Below, one piece after another: positions 17,311 through 25,409 of a stretch of DNA of 60,995 nt. The notes under the pieces are model-generated. The model made no database searches. It was given only the letters and a program-made list of their open reading frames with translations, and had not been told where the DNA came from. Every line of letters starts with the position of its first letter. Position 1 is the stretch's first letter. The position numbers and the translations under genes are program-made. Source of the stretch: Rossellomorea sp. BNER (GTDB lineage Bacteria > Bacillota > Bacilli > Bacillales > Bacillaceae_B); the NCBI GenBank assembly GCA_024213275.1, contig JANAVG010000021.1, forward strand, positions 1 to 60,995. Direction: 5' to 3'.

Positions 17311-17484
17311 ATGTTTAATTTCTTTCATAATGTTTCATCAGAAATGAAAAAGGTCAGCTGGCCTAAAAGAAAAGAGCTTACACGATATACGATTACGGTT
17401 ATTGTAACGGTTGTATTTGCAGCTCTGTTTTTCACTGTTGTTGATTTAGGCATATCTGAACTTATTAATCTTATTCTGAAGTAA
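17311..17484 (+). CDS. secE: Preprotein translocase subunit SecE
   Basis: SecE clamps SecY in the SecYEG channel. The 57-residue protein has the amphipathic SSEMKKVSWPKRKELTRYT segment followed by a single transmembrane helix (about 30-50), the minimal Gram-positive form. ATG 17311 is chosen because it follows gttggaggttg and gives the usual length; a frame extending to 17239 would overlap rpmG. It precedes nusG, as in most bacteria. Confidence 0.95.
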   Translation: MFNFFHNVSSEMKKVSWPKRKELTRYTITVIVTVVFAALFFTVVDLGISELINLILK

Positions 17485-17527
17485 TATCTTTCAAGTCTTT
17501 GACATTCATTGTATATAGACGGTCATT

Positions 17528-17539
17528 ACATGGTATAAT
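17528..17539 (+). promoter_or_regulatory. Possible extended -10 promoter of nusG
   Basis: TGGTATAAT (17531-17539) is an extended -10 element with a perfect TATAAT. No good -35 lies 17 bases upstream; a TTGACA at 17499-17504 is too far away (29 bases) to serve it. A start near 17546 would place the following terminator-like hairpin in the nusG leader. Confidence 0.45.
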
Positions 17540-17565
17540 GGAAGTTAATAGATTCTATTTTCTAC

Positions 17566-17587
17566 AAGCCCGGTTAACGGGTTTTTT
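17566..17587 (+). terminator. Terminator-like hairpin between secE and nusG
   Basis: AAGCCCG / CGGGTTT with loop gttaa, followed by more T. It can end the rpmG-secE transcript. If nusG is transcribed from the extended -10 element upstream, it would lie in the nusG leader. Confidence 0.65.
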
Positions 17588-17620
17588 CATTTGGGCATAA
17601 ATAATTAAATTGTGAATTGC

Positions 17621-17652
17621 AAGGAGGGACGGACCTAGAGTCCTATAAAATG
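17621..17652 (+). promoter_or_regulatory. nusG ribosome binding site with an intervening mini-hairpin
   Basis: The only strong Shine-Dalgarno sequence, aaggaggg (17621-17628), is 21 bases from the ATG at 17650, too far for normal initiation. Between them GGAC (17631-17634) can pair with GTCC (17640-17643) around loop ctaga. Folding this 13-base hairpin would reduce the effective spacing to about 8 bases. Confidence 0.5.
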
Positions 17653-18183
17653 GAGAAGAATTGGTATGTTGTTCATACTTATTCAGGATATGAAAACAAG
17701 GTTAAAGCAAATCTTGAGAAGCGCGTTGAGTCTATGGGTATGCAAGATAAGATCTTCCGCGTAATGGTACCTGAAGAGGAAGAAACAGATATTAAAGATG
17801 GTAAGAAAAAAGTAGTAAAGAAAAAAGTATTTCCAGGTTACGTTATTGTTGAAATCGTCATGACAGATGACTCTTGGTATGTTGTTCGAAATACACCAGG
17901 AGTAACAGGTTTCGTGGGTTCAACAGGTTCAGGCTCTAAGCCGACGCCTCTGCTCCCAGAAGAGGTTCAATCCCTATTAAAACAAATGGGAATGGCTGAA
18001 AGGAAAGTGGATGTGAACTTTGAACTAGGTGAAACGGTCACTGTAAATGAAGGACCATTTGCTAACTTCACTGGATCAATTGAAGAGATTGATGCTGCTA
18101 AAGCAAAAGTAAAAGTTCTTGTAAATATGTTTGGGCGTGAAACTCCAGTTGAATTAGATTTCGCACAAATTGATAAATTATAA
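17650..18183 (+). CDS. nusG: Transcription elongation/antitermination factor NusG
   Basis: NusG binds RNA polymerase, modulates pausing and links transcription to translation and Rho. The 177-residue protein begins MEKNWYVVHTYSGYENK, the NGN domain. VFPGYVIVEI follows near 60, and a C-terminal KOW domain has GPFANFTGSIEEI near 140. Start and length match B. subtilis NusG, so ATG 17650 is preferred even though the Shine-Dalgarno sequence is distant. An in-frame TTG at 17617 lacks a ribosome site. Confidence 0.95.
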   Translation: MEKNWYVVHTYSGYENKVKANLEKRVESMGMQDKIFRVMVPEEEETDIKDGKKKVVKKKVFPGYVIVEIVMTDDSWYVVRNTPGVTGFVGSTGSGSKPTPLLPEEVQSLLKQMGMAERKVDVNFELGETVTVNEGPFANFTGSIEEIDAAKAKVKVLVNMFGRETPVELDFAQIDKL

Positions 18184-18194
18184 TGGAAAACAAC

Positions 18195-18223
18195 TTGAAA
18201 TCCAAATGGAAAAATGATAATAT
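18195..18223 (+). promoter_or_regulatory. Promoter of rplK
   Basis: TTGAAA (18195-18200), 17 bases, TAATAT (18218-18223), shortly after nusG. A leader of about 130 bases with hairpins follows. Confidence 0.6.
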
Positions 18224-18301
18224 TTCATAAGTCAGTGTGTCTCGAAAAAAGAGATACTGAACTTACTATAATTCTTTATGTTGATAAAGACATTTATTTA
18301 T

Positions 18302-18338
18302 GAGTGGGAGGGCAATAATTGGCCCTAATACCACATCA
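18302..18338 (+). promoter_or_regulatory. L1-binding-like leader motif before rplK
   Basis: GTGG (18304-18307) pairs with CCAC (18331-18334), and AGGGC (18309-18313) pairs with GCCCT (18322-18326). The asymmetric AATA in between gives GTGGGAGG...CTAATACCAC. This mimics the L1 site of 23S rRNA (helices 76-78, GGUGGGAGG...GAAAUACCACC). It fits autoregulation by L1, whose gene is second in the operon. Confidence 0.65.
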
Positions 18339-18361
18339 CGGACTTTAAGGAGGTGTGTCTC

Positions 18362-18787
18362 GTGGCTAAAAAAGTAATTAAGATGGTTAAATTACAAATT
18401 CCTGCTGGTAAAGCGAACCCAGCTCCGCCGGTTGGTCCTGCATTAGGTCAAGCTGGTGTAAATATCATGGGATTCTGTAAGGAATTTAACGCTCGTACAG
18501 CTGATCAAGCTGGCTTAATTATCCCAGTTGAAATCACGGTATTCGAAGACCGTTCATTTACATTCATCACTAAAACTCCACCTGCTGCTGTTTTACTTAA
18601 GAAAGCAGCTGGAATCGAGTCTGGTTCAGGTGAGCCGAATAGTAAAAAAGTTGCGACGCTCAAGCGTGACAAGGTGCGTGAAATCGCTGAAACAAAAATG
18701 CCTGACCTAAATGCGGCAAGTGTTGATTCAGCAATGCGCATGGTAGAAGGTACTGCACGTAGCATGGGGATTGTTATCGAAGACTAA
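18362..18787 (+). CDS. rplK: Ribosomal protein uL11
   Basis: uL11 builds the GTPase-associated stalk base with 23S rRNA and is needed for RelA activation. The 141 residues include the N-terminal proline-rich PAGKANPAPPVGPALGQ segment and the C-terminal rRNA-binding MPDLNAASVDSAMRMVEGTA. The start is GTG at 18362, six bases after aaggaggtg and matching the usual length; an upstream ATG at 18353 overlaps the Shine-Dalgarno sequence and is rejected. It lies under an L1-type leader and is followed by rplA. Confidence 0.96.
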   Translation: MAKKVIKMVKLQIPAGKANPAPPVGPALGQAGVNIMGFCKEFNARTADQAGLIIPVEITVFEDRSFTFITKTPPAAVLLKKAAGIESGSGEPNSKKVATLKRDKVREIAETKMPDLNAASVDSAMRMVEGTARSMGIVIED

Positions 18788-18824
18788 TTCCCTGTTAATT
18801 TTAATGTTTCTGTTTCTACTGGAC

Positions 18825-18863
18825 AAGGTTGCGATGATGAAATAGTAATTCACTCGCAACCTT
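18825..18863 (+). repeat. Inverted repeat between rplK and rplA
   Basis: A perfect 10-bp repeat, AAGGTTGCGA (18825-18834) and TCGCAACCTT (18854-18863), with a 19-base loop and a weak ttatt tail. It may be a leaky terminator or a regulatory hairpin directly before the second L1-like motif. Confidence 0.6.
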
Positions 18864-18867
18864 TATT

Positions 18868-18899
18868 CGTGGGAGGTTATTCCGCTAAAACCACAATCA
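18868..18899 (+). promoter_or_regulatory. Second L1-binding-like motif before rplA
   Basis: GTGGGAGG (18869-18876) and CTAAAACCAC (18885-18894) repeat the pattern seen before rplK. GTGG/CCAC form the outer stem and GG/CC a short inner stem. It lies 14 bases before the rplA start and overlaps its ribosome-entry region. Confidence 0.5.
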
Positions 18900-18913
18900 A
18901 GGAGGAAATTATT

Positions 18914-19612
18914 ATGGCTAAAAAAGGTAAAAAATTTCAAGAAGCACAAAAGCTTGTAGATCGCACAAAAGCTTATTCAGTAGCAGAAGCTGTTGAGTTA
19001 GTTAAAAAAACAAACTTCACTAAATTTGATGCTACAATCGAAGTAGCATTCCGTTTAGGTGTAGATACTCGTAAAAACGACCAGCAAATCCGTGGAGCAG
19101 TAGTGCTTCCAAACGGAACTGGTAAAACTCAAAGTGTTCTTGTATTCGCTAAAGGTGAAAAAGCTAAAGAAGCAGAAGCTGCTGGAGCTGACTATGTAGG
19201 CGATCAAGAACTTATCAACAAAATCAACCAAGGTTGGTTTGAATTCGATGTCATCGTAGCAACTCCTGACATGATGGGTGAAGTTGGTAAACTAGGTCGT
19301 GTACTTGGACCAAAAGGTTTAATGCCAAACCCTAAAACAGGAACGGTTACTTTCGATGTAGAAAAAGCTGTTAATGAAATTAAAGCTGGTAAAGTTGAAT
19401 ACCGTGCTGATAAAGCTGGTAATGTACATGTACCAGTTGGAAAAGTATCATTCGAAGATGGTAAGTTAGTTGAAAACCTTACAACAATGTTCGATACTAT
19501 CCAAAAAGCTAAACCTGCTGCAGCAAAAGGTACTTATGTGAAGAACATTTCTGTAACTTCAACAATGGGACCTGGAGTTAAAGTAGATCCTTCAACTTTC
19601 GCAGTAAAATAA
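18914..19612 (+). CDS. rplA: Ribosomal protein uL1
   Basis: uL1 forms the mobile L1 stalk that moves E-site tRNA, and is the usual translational autoregulator of rplK-rplA. The 232 residues begin MAKKGKKFQEAQKLVD and contain GTGKTQSVLVFAKGEKA near 70 and GRVLGPKGLMPNPKTGTV near 130. ATG 18914 follows caaggagg and gives the B. subtilis length; a longer frame back to 18869 would run through the L1 motif. The two L1-like leader motifs upstream suggest feedback control. Confidence 0.97.
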   Translation: MAKKGKKFQEAQKLVDRTKAYSVAEAVELVKKTNFTKFDATIEVAFRLGVDTRKNDQQIRGAVVLPNGTGKTQSVLVFAKGEKAKEAEAAGADYVGDQELINKINQGWFEFDVIVATPDMMGEVGKLGRVLGPKGLMPNPKTGTVTFDVEKAVNEIKAGKVEYRADKAGNVHVPVGKVSFEDGKLVENLTTMFDTIQKAKPAAAKGTYVKNISVTSTMGPGVKVDPSTFAVK

Positions 19613-19625
19613 TTATAAAAGTAGG

Positions 19626-19654
19626 TTGACAATTTATTGTCAATTTAATATAAT
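19626..19654 (+). promoter_or_regulatory. Consensus sigma-A promoter of rplJL
   Basis: TTGACA (19626-19631), 17 bases, TATAAT (19649-19654). Both hexamers are perfect, so this should be among the strongest promoters in the window. Confidence 0.9.
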
Positions 19655-19681
19655 TTGTTTTGTTGTAAAAATGAATAACAT

Positions 19682-19806
19682 TTGTACCATAGACAGTAGG
19701 TGCCAAACGGCTTAAATTCCTACCGAGGTAATTTGCGATATAGATTGATCCCGAAAGGCGTCAATTTGCAATGCCTCCGCGTCTGTGATGTGGAGGCATT
19801 TTATTG
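19682..19806 (+). promoter_or_regulatory. L10 leader RNA with attenuator
   Basis: The leader contains the conserved segments agacagtaggtgcc, ttcctaccgaggtaatttgcg and gatcccgaaaggcg of the Firmicute L10 leader, bound by the L10(L12)4 complex. It ends in an intrinsic terminator, AATGCCTCC / GGAGGCATT plus T-rich tail (19770-19806). Excess L10-L12 should favour termination before rplJ. Confidence 0.88.
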
Positions 19807-19854
19807 TTATTATCGGTATAAATGTTCATCAGCAAATCTACAGGAGGTGTAATG

Positions 19855-20355
19855 ATGAGCAGTATTCTTGAACAAAAGAAACAAATCGTTGATGAAATCT
19901 CTGACAAACTGAAAGCAAGTGTATCAACAATTATTGTTGACTACCGTGGTCTTGATGTTTCTGAGGTAACAGAACTTCGTAAGCAACTTCGTGAAGCAGG
20001 AATCGAATTCAAAGTGTACAAAAACACTATGGTTCGTCGTGCAGCAGAAGCAGCTGGACTAGAAGGATTAAACGAATTCTTAACTGGACCAAACGCAATT
20101 GCATTCTGCAACGAAGAAGTAGTAGCTCCGGCGAAGATTATCAACAACTTTGCGAAAGAGCACGAAGCTCTAGAAATCAAAGCAGGTGTTGTTGAAGGTG
20201 CGATCACATCTGTTGAAGAAGTGAAAGCAATCGCTGAACTTCCATCTCGCGAAGGACTTCTTTCTATGCTTCTCAGCGTGCTACAAGCTCCAATGCGCAA
20301 CTTCGCGTTGGCTACAAAAGCCGTTGCGGAACAAAAAGAAGAGCAAGGCGCGTAA
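19855..20355 (+). CDS. rplJ: Ribosomal protein uL10
   Basis: uL10 anchors the L7/L12 stalk to 23S rRNA near uL11. The 166 residues start MSSILEQKK, have IIVDYRGLDVSEVTELRKQLR near 25-45 and YKNTMVRRA, and end in the L12-binding helix AVAEQKEEQGA. Of ATGATG at 19852-19857, the second ATG gives the usual length and 6-base spacing from aggaggtg. The gene follows the L10 leader and is cotranscribed with rplL. Confidence 0.96.
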   Translation: MSSILEQKKQIVDEISDKLKASVSTIIVDYRGLDVSEVTELRKQLREAGIEFKVYKNTMVRRAAEAAGLEGLNEFLTGPNAIAFCNEEVVAPAKIINNFAKEHEALEIKAGVVEGAITSVEEVKAIAELPSREGLLSMLLSVLQAPMRNFALATKAVAEQKEEQGA

Positions 20356-20422
20356 GCTAGCAAGTTAATAAATACTCGGTTTATATATTTAAATCAAACA
20401 ACTTTTAAGGAGGAAATATAAA

Positions 20423-20785
20423 ATGAGTAAAGAGCAAATTATCGATGCAATTAAAGAAATGTCTGTTCTTGAACTGAACGACTTAGTAAAAGCAATTGAA
20501 GAAGAATTTGGTGTAACTGCTGCTGCTCCTGTAGCTGTAGCTGGTGGTGCTGGTGGCGAAGCTGCTGCAGAAAAAACTGAATTTGATCTAATTCTTGAGA
20601 GCGCTGGTTCTCAAAAAATTAAAGTTATCAAAGTTGTTCGTGAAATCACTGGTCTTGGACTTAAAGAAGCGAAAGAAATTGTTGATAACGCTCCTAAAGC
20701 TCTTAAAGAAGGCGTTTCTAAAGAAGAAGCTGAAGAGCTTAAAGCTAAACTTGAAGAAGTTGGAGCTGGCGTAGAAGTTAAGTAA
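20423..20785 (+). CDS. rplL: Ribosomal protein bL12
   Basis: bL12 is the multicopy stalk protein that recruits translational GTPases. The 120 residues have the N-terminal dimerisation domain MSKEQIIDAIKEMSVLELND, an Ala/Gly-rich flexible hinge (about 34-50) and the compact C-terminal domain with GLGLKEAKEIVDNAPK. A strong taaggagg site precedes it, and a terminator follows, ending the L10 transcript. Confidence 0.97.
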   Translation: MSKEQIIDAIKEMSVLELNDLVKAIEEEFGVTAAAPVAVAGGAGGEAAAEKTEFDLILESAGSQKIKVIKVVREITGLGLKEAKEIVDNAPKALKEGVSKEEAEELKAKLEEVGAGVEVK

Positions 20786-20797
20786 TAACGACAGACT

Positions 20798-20828
20798 AAA
20801 AAAGCTCGCTGAATAAGCGAGCTTTTTT
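20798..20828 (+). terminator. Intrinsic terminator after rplL
   Basis: AAAAAAGCTCGCT / AGCGAGCTTTTTT around a gaata loop, ending in six T. It separates rplJL from ybxB and rpoB. Confidence 0.93.
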
Positions 20829-20940
20829 CTACTTAACTCCACTAGGTATATATGAGTGGAAGTAAAATGGGCGCTACGCTCAACTTTATTTAGATTATCA
20901 GTAATGCACTTCACTTTCTTATAGTAATGGAGGGGATAGG

Positions 20941-21540
20941 ATGTCAGAACACTATTATTCCCGTAACCCTAATATCGAAAGTAATCCTCAACACTTCAAT
21001 TTCCAATTACGTGGTTACCAATTTCAGTTTAAAACCGATCATGGAGTTTTTTCAAAGAGTGAAATTGACTTTGGTTCGAGAGTATTAATAGAGTCTTTCG
21101 AAACTCCTGAAATAGAAGGCCCTATTTTAGATGTTGGGTGTGGATATGGCCCAATCGGTCTTTCAATTGCAAAGTCTAACCCTGAACGTAATGTGCATAT
21201 GGTCGATGTAAACGGAAGAGCATTGCTATTATCTAAAGATAATGCTGCCTCTAACCAAGTTGCGAATGTAACAGTTTACGAAAGTGACGCACTTGAAGGT
21301 GTCCAAGAGAAGAACTTTGCGGCAATCTTGACAAACCCGCCTATTAGAGCAGGAAAAGATGTTGTTCATGCCATCTTGTCTAAGAGTTACGATCACCTGA
21401 CAGATAAAGGTGAGTTATGGGTCGTCATTCAAAAGAAGCAAGGCGCACCATCTGCTATGAAAAAACTAGAAGAAGTATTTCATAATGTTGAAGTGGTTAT
21501 GAAGAAAAAAGGTTACTATATACTAAAATCAGTCAAATAA
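20941..21540 (+). CDS. ybxB: RsmC-like class I SAM-dependent methyltransferase YbxB
   Basis: The 199-residue protein belongs to the family of 16S rRNA guanine-N2 methyltransferases related to E. coli RsmC. The SAM-binding motif VGCGYGPIG lies near residues 63-71, the acidic loop VDVNGRA near 87 and the catalytic-type LTNPPIRAGKD near 119. A target like G1207 in 16S rRNA is inferred by homology. The position between rplL and rpoB is conserved in Bacillaceae. ggaggggatagg precedes the ATG. Its stop is followed by the rpoB promoter region. Confidence 0.88.
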   Translation: MSEHYYSRNPNIESNPQHFNFQLRGYQFQFKTDHGVFSKSEIDFGSRVLIESFETPEIEGPILDVGCGYGPIGLSIAKSNPERNVHMVDVNGRALLLSKDNAASNQVANVTVYESDALEGVQEKNFAAILTNPPIRAGKDVVHAILSKSYDHLTDKGELWVVIQKKQGAPSAMKKLEEVFHNVEVVMKKKGYYILKSVK

Positions 21541-21546
21541 ATATGA

Positions 21547-21575
21547 TTGACGTAGTTTTTAGGCTATGTTAATAT
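21547..21575 (+). promoter_or_regulatory. Putative promoter of rpoBC
   Basis: TTGACG (21547-21552), 17 bases, TAATAT (21570-21575). A second, perfect TATAAT at 21621-21626 has only a poor -35 (TTCCGG). Either would give a leader of 150-210 bases before rpoB. Confidence 0.55.
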
Positions 21576-21675
21576 TATAAAATGCAAAAATATTATTTTC
21601 CGGTATTATGTCCAAATGTATATAATATGGTTTATATGGAAAAGATTATAAAATAATAGTCCGTCATGTGAAAAT

Positions 21676-21715
21676 GAGGTTTTCTTAGAATAAAGTAAAA
21701 CCCTTTTTCTTTTTG
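21676..21715 (+). terminator. Terminator-like hairpin in the rpoB leader
   Basis: GGTTTTCTT (21678-21686) pairs with AAGTAAAACC (21693-21702) with one bulged base, followed by CTTTTTCTTTTTG. It is AT-rich but has a good T-tract. It lies downstream of the putative rpoB promoters, so it could attenuate rpoBC rather than only end ybxB transcription. Confidence 0.5.
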
Positions 21716-21790
21716 TCTATTGATAGAACTGAAAAATCTATTATTAGGCATATAGACGCAACCAAACTCTTGATTTGAGGGGTGAATCAG

Positions 21791-24700
21791 TTGACAGGTC
21801 AACTAGTTCAGTATGGACGACACCGCCAACGCAGAAGTTTTGCGCGTATAAGTGAAGTTTTAGATTTACCAAATTTAATCGAAATTCAAACATCCTCCTA
21901 TCAATGGTTTCTTGATGAGGGTTTAAGAGAAATGTTCCGTGACATTTCTCCAATTGAGGACTTCACTGGTAATCTCTCTTTAGAATTTATTGATTATAGT
22001 CTGGGAGAGCCTAAATACTCGGTGGAAGAGTCGAAAGAAAGAGATGTAACTTACTCTGCACCATTAAGAGTAAAAGTCCGTCTTGTAAACAAGGAAACTG
22101 GAGAAGTAAAAGATCAAGATGTATTCATGGGGGACTTCCCGCTAATGACCGAAACAGGTACATTTGTCATTAATGGAGCAGAGCGTGTTATTGTTTCACA
22201 GCTCGTGCGTTCACCAAGTGTGTATTTTAGTGGAAAAATTGACAAGAACGGTAAAAAAGGATTTACCGCGACTGTTATTCCAAACCGTGGAGCTTGGCTT
22301 GAGTATGAAACAGATGCGAAAGACGTAGTGCATGTGCGTATTGACCGCACCCGTAAATTACCGGTAACGGTATTATTACGTGCGCTTGGGTTTGGCTCTG
22401 ATCAAGAAATCATCGATTTGATTGGTGATAATGAGTATATACGGAATACTCTTGAAAAGGACAACACAGAAGGTATCGATAAAGCTCTATTAGAGATTTA
22501 TGAGCGTTTACGTCCAGGTGAACCACCTACAGTGGAAAACGCGAAAAGTCTACTAGTATCCCGCTTTTTTGATCCGAAACGCTACGACTTAGCTAACGTA
22601 GGTCGTTACAAAATGAATAAAAAGCTTCATATTAAGAATCGTCTATTTGGTCAAACTCTAGCAGAGACTCTAGCAGACCCTGAAACAGGTGAAATTATTG
22701 CAGAGGAAGGAACGACGCTTGACCGAAGAAACTTAGATCGTATTCTTGATCAACTTGAAAGTGGTGTTGGTTTCACTACATTTAATCAAGTTGGGGGTGT
22801 CATTGAAGAAGAGGTTGTTCTACAATCTATTAAAATCTATGCACCTAATGAAGAAGGCGAGAAGGTCATTAACGTAATAAGCAATGCTTATGTGGAAGAG
22901 GAAATAAAGAATATCACACCTGCTGATATCATTTCTTCTATTAGTTACTTCTTTAACCTATTACATGGCGTTGGAAATACAGATGATATTGATCATTTAG
23001 GAAATCGTCGCCTTCGTTCGGTTGGAGAATTACTACAAAACCAATTCCGTATTGGTCTTTCTCGTATGGAGCGGGTAGTTCGTGAAAGAATGTCTATTCA
23101 AGATACGAATACGATCACTCCACAACAATTAATCAATATCAGACCGGTAATTGCGTCAATTAAAGAGTTCTTTGGTAGTTCACAGCTATCTCAATTTATG
23201 GATCAAACGAACCCCCTTGCTGAGTTAACTCATAAACGCCGTCTATCAGCATTGGGACCTGGTGGTTTAACACGTGAACGTGCTGGAATGGAAGTACGTG
23301 ACGTTCACTACTCACACTATGGACGTATGTGTCCGATTGAAACTCCTGAGGGACCAAACATCGGATTAATCAATTCCCTTTCATCATTTGCAAAAGTTAA
23401 CCGTTTCGGTTTCATCGAAACTCCTTATCGCCGGGTTGATCCGGAGACAGGGAAGTTAACGGACAGATTCGATTACTTAACTGCAGATGAAGAAGATAAT
23501 TATGTAGTAGCTCAGGCAAATGCTCGTTTAGGTGACGACGGTTCCTTCTTAGATGATGAAGTGATCGCTCGCTTCCGTGGAGAAAACACAGTGGTCAAAC
23601 GCGAACGTGTCGATTATATGGATGTATCTCCTAAACAAGTAGTATCAGCTGCGACAGCATGTATCCCGTTCTTAGAGAATGACGACTCAAACCGTGCGTT
23701 AATGGGAGCGAACATGCAACGTCAAGCAGTGCCTCTTATGCAACCGGAAGCTCCTATTGTTGGAACTGGAATGGAGCATGTATCAGCAAAAGATTCTGGT
23801 GCTGCAGTAATTTGTAAGCATGAAGGAATTGTTGAGCGTGTTCAAGCGAAAGAGGTATGGGTAAGACGTGTTAAAGAAATCGATGGTCAAGAAGTTAAAG
23901 GTGACCTTGATAAATACAGAATGCAAAAATTTATTCGTTCTAACCAAGGAACTTGTTACAACCAACGCCCGATCGTAAGTGAAGGTAATCGTGTTGTTAA
24001 GGGTGAGATTCTCGCTGATGGTCCTTCAATGGAAAAAGGTGAGCTTGCACTTGGACGAAACGTAATGGTTGGGTTCATGACTTGGGAAGGTTACAACTAT
24101 GAAGATGCCATCATCATGAGTGAGCGCTTGGTGAAAGATGATGTATACACATCTATCCATATTGAAGAGTATGAATCTGAGTCACGGGATACGAAACTTG
24201 GACCTGAAGAGATCACACGTGATATTCCAAACGTTGGGGAAGATGCTTTACGTAACCTTGATGAACGTGGAATTATCCGTATTGGTGCAGAGGTAAAAGA
24301 CGGAGACCTTCTTGTCGGTAAAGTTACGCCAAAAGGTGTGACAGAACTTACAGCTGAGGAAAGACTTTTACATGCAATCTTTGGTGAAAAAGCTCGTGAA
24401 GTAAGAGATACATCCCTTCGTGTACCACATGGAGGTGGAGGAATCGTCCTTGACGTTAAGGTCTTCAATCGTGAGGATGGCGATGAGTTACCACCAGGTG
24501 TAAACCAATTAGTCCGTGCTTATATCGTTCAGAAGCGTAAAATTTCTGAAGGCGATAAAATGGCGGGACGTCATGGTAACAAAGGTGTTATCTCACGTAT
24601 TCTTCCAGAAGAAGATATGCCATTCTTACCAGATGGAACACCGATCGATATCATGTTAAACCCATTAGGGGTACCATCTCGTATGAACATTGGTCAGGTT

Positions 24701-25348
24701 CTTGAGCTTCACTTGGGAATGGCTGCAAGATACTTAGGTATCCATGTAGCGTCACCAGTATTTGATGGTGCGAATGAAGAAGACGTGTGGGCAACAATCG
24801 AAGAAGCTGGGATGGCTAGAGATGCCAAAACAGTCCTTTACGATGGAAAAACGGGTGAACCGTTTGATAATCGTGTATCAGTAGGAATCATGTACATGAT
24901 TAAACTTGCACACATGGTTGATGACAAGCTTCATGCTCGTTCTACAGGTCCATATTCACTTGTTACACAACAACCATTGGGTGGTAAAGCTCAATTTGGT
25001 GGACAGCGTTTCGGTGAAATGGAGGTATGGGCACTTGAGGCATATGGTGCGGCATACACACTACAAGAGATTCTTACTGTTAAATCAGATGATGTCGTTG
25101 GTCGTGTGAAGACTTATGAGTCTATTGTCAAAGGTGAAAATGTTCCTGAACCAGGAGTTCCAGAATCTTTCAAAGTATTGATCAAAGAACTTCAAAGTTT
25201 AGGTATGGATGTTAAAATCCTTTCAAGTAATGATGAAGAAATTGAAATGCGTGATTTAGAAGACGAAGAAGAGGTCCAACAAGCAGATACTCTTAATATC
25301 GCTGAAACGCAAGAACAAGAATCCGAAATAGTAGGGTCGAAAGAATAA
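21791..25348 (+). CDS. rpoB: RNA polymerase beta subunit
   Basis: The beta subunit forms half of the RNA polymerase active cleft. The sequence starts LTGQLVQYGRHRQRRSFARI in the TTG frame. I chose TTG 21791, 8 bases after aggggtg, as in B. subtilis, giving 1185 residues; the GTG at 21782 overlaps the ribosome site. The rifampicin-pocket segment DQTNPLAELTHKRRLSALG near residue 470 is wild-type (sensitive). The C-terminal tail after MRDLEDEEE is acidic and diverges from B. subtilis, as is usual between genera. rpoC follows after 61 bases. Confidence 0.98.
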   Translation: MTGQLVQYGRHRQRRSFARISEVLDLPNLIEIQTSSYQWFLDEGLREMFRDISPIEDFTGNLSLEFIDYSLGEPKYSVEESKERDVTYSAPLRVKVRLVNKETGEVKDQDVFMGDFPLMTETGTFVINGAERVIVSQLVRSPSVYFSGKIDKNGKKGFTATVIPNRGAWLEYETDAKDVVHVRIDRTRKLPVTVLLRALGFGSDQEIIDLIGDNEYIRNTLEKDNTEGIDKALLEIYERLRPGEPPTVENAKSLLVSRFFDPKRYDLANVGRYKMNKKLHIKNRLFGQTLAETLADPETGEIIAEEGTTLDRRNLDRILDQLESGVGFTTFNQVGGVIEEEVVLQSIKIYAPNEEGEKVINVISNAYVEEEIKNITPADIISSISYFFNLLHGVGNTDDIDHLGNRRLRSVGELLQNQFRIGLSRMERVVRERMSIQDTNTITPQQLINIRPVIASIKEFFGSSQLSQFMDQTNPLAELTHKRRLSALGPGGLTRERAGMEVRDVHYSHYGRMCPIETPEGPNIGLINSLSSFAKVNRFGFIETPYRRVDPETGKLTDRFDYLTADEEDNYVVAQANARLGDDGSFLDDEVIARFRGENTVVKRERVDYMDVSPKQVVSAATACIPFLENDDSNRALMGANMQRQAVPLMQPEAPIVGTGMEHVSAKDSGAAVICKHEGIVERVQAKEVWVRRVKEIDGQEVKGDLDKYRMQKFIRSNQGTCYNQRPIVSEGNRVVKGEILADGPSMEKGELALGRNVMVGFMTWEGYNYEDAIIMSERLVKDDVYTSIHIEEYESESRDTKLGPEEITRDIPNVGEDALRNLDERGIIRIGAEVKDGDLLVGKVTPKGVTELTAEERLLHAIFGEKAREVRDTSLRVPHGGGGIVLDVKVFNREDGDELPPGVNQLVRAYIVQKRKISEGDKMAGRHGNKGVISRILPEEDMPFLPDGTPIDIMLNPLGVPSRMNIGQVLELHLGMAARYLGIHVASPVFDGANEEDVWATIEEAGMARDAKTVLYDGKTGEPFDNRVSVGIMYMIKLAHMVDDKLHARSTGPYSLVTQQPLGGKAQFGGQRFGEMEVWALEAYGAAYTLQEILTVKSDDVVGRVKTYESIVKGENVPEPGVPESFKVLIKELQSLGMDVKILSSNDEEIEMRDLEDEEEVQQADTLNIAETQEQESEIVGSKE

Positions 25349-25409
25349 ACTATTTGGATTTTTGAGCAATTAGGGTTAGAACCTGTAGATTAAAAGGGAG
25401 GTAGGCCCC

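Noticed and set aside
17499..17539. TTGACA (17499) paired with TATAAT (17534) as one promoter
   Set aside because: The spacing is 29 bases, far from 16-18.
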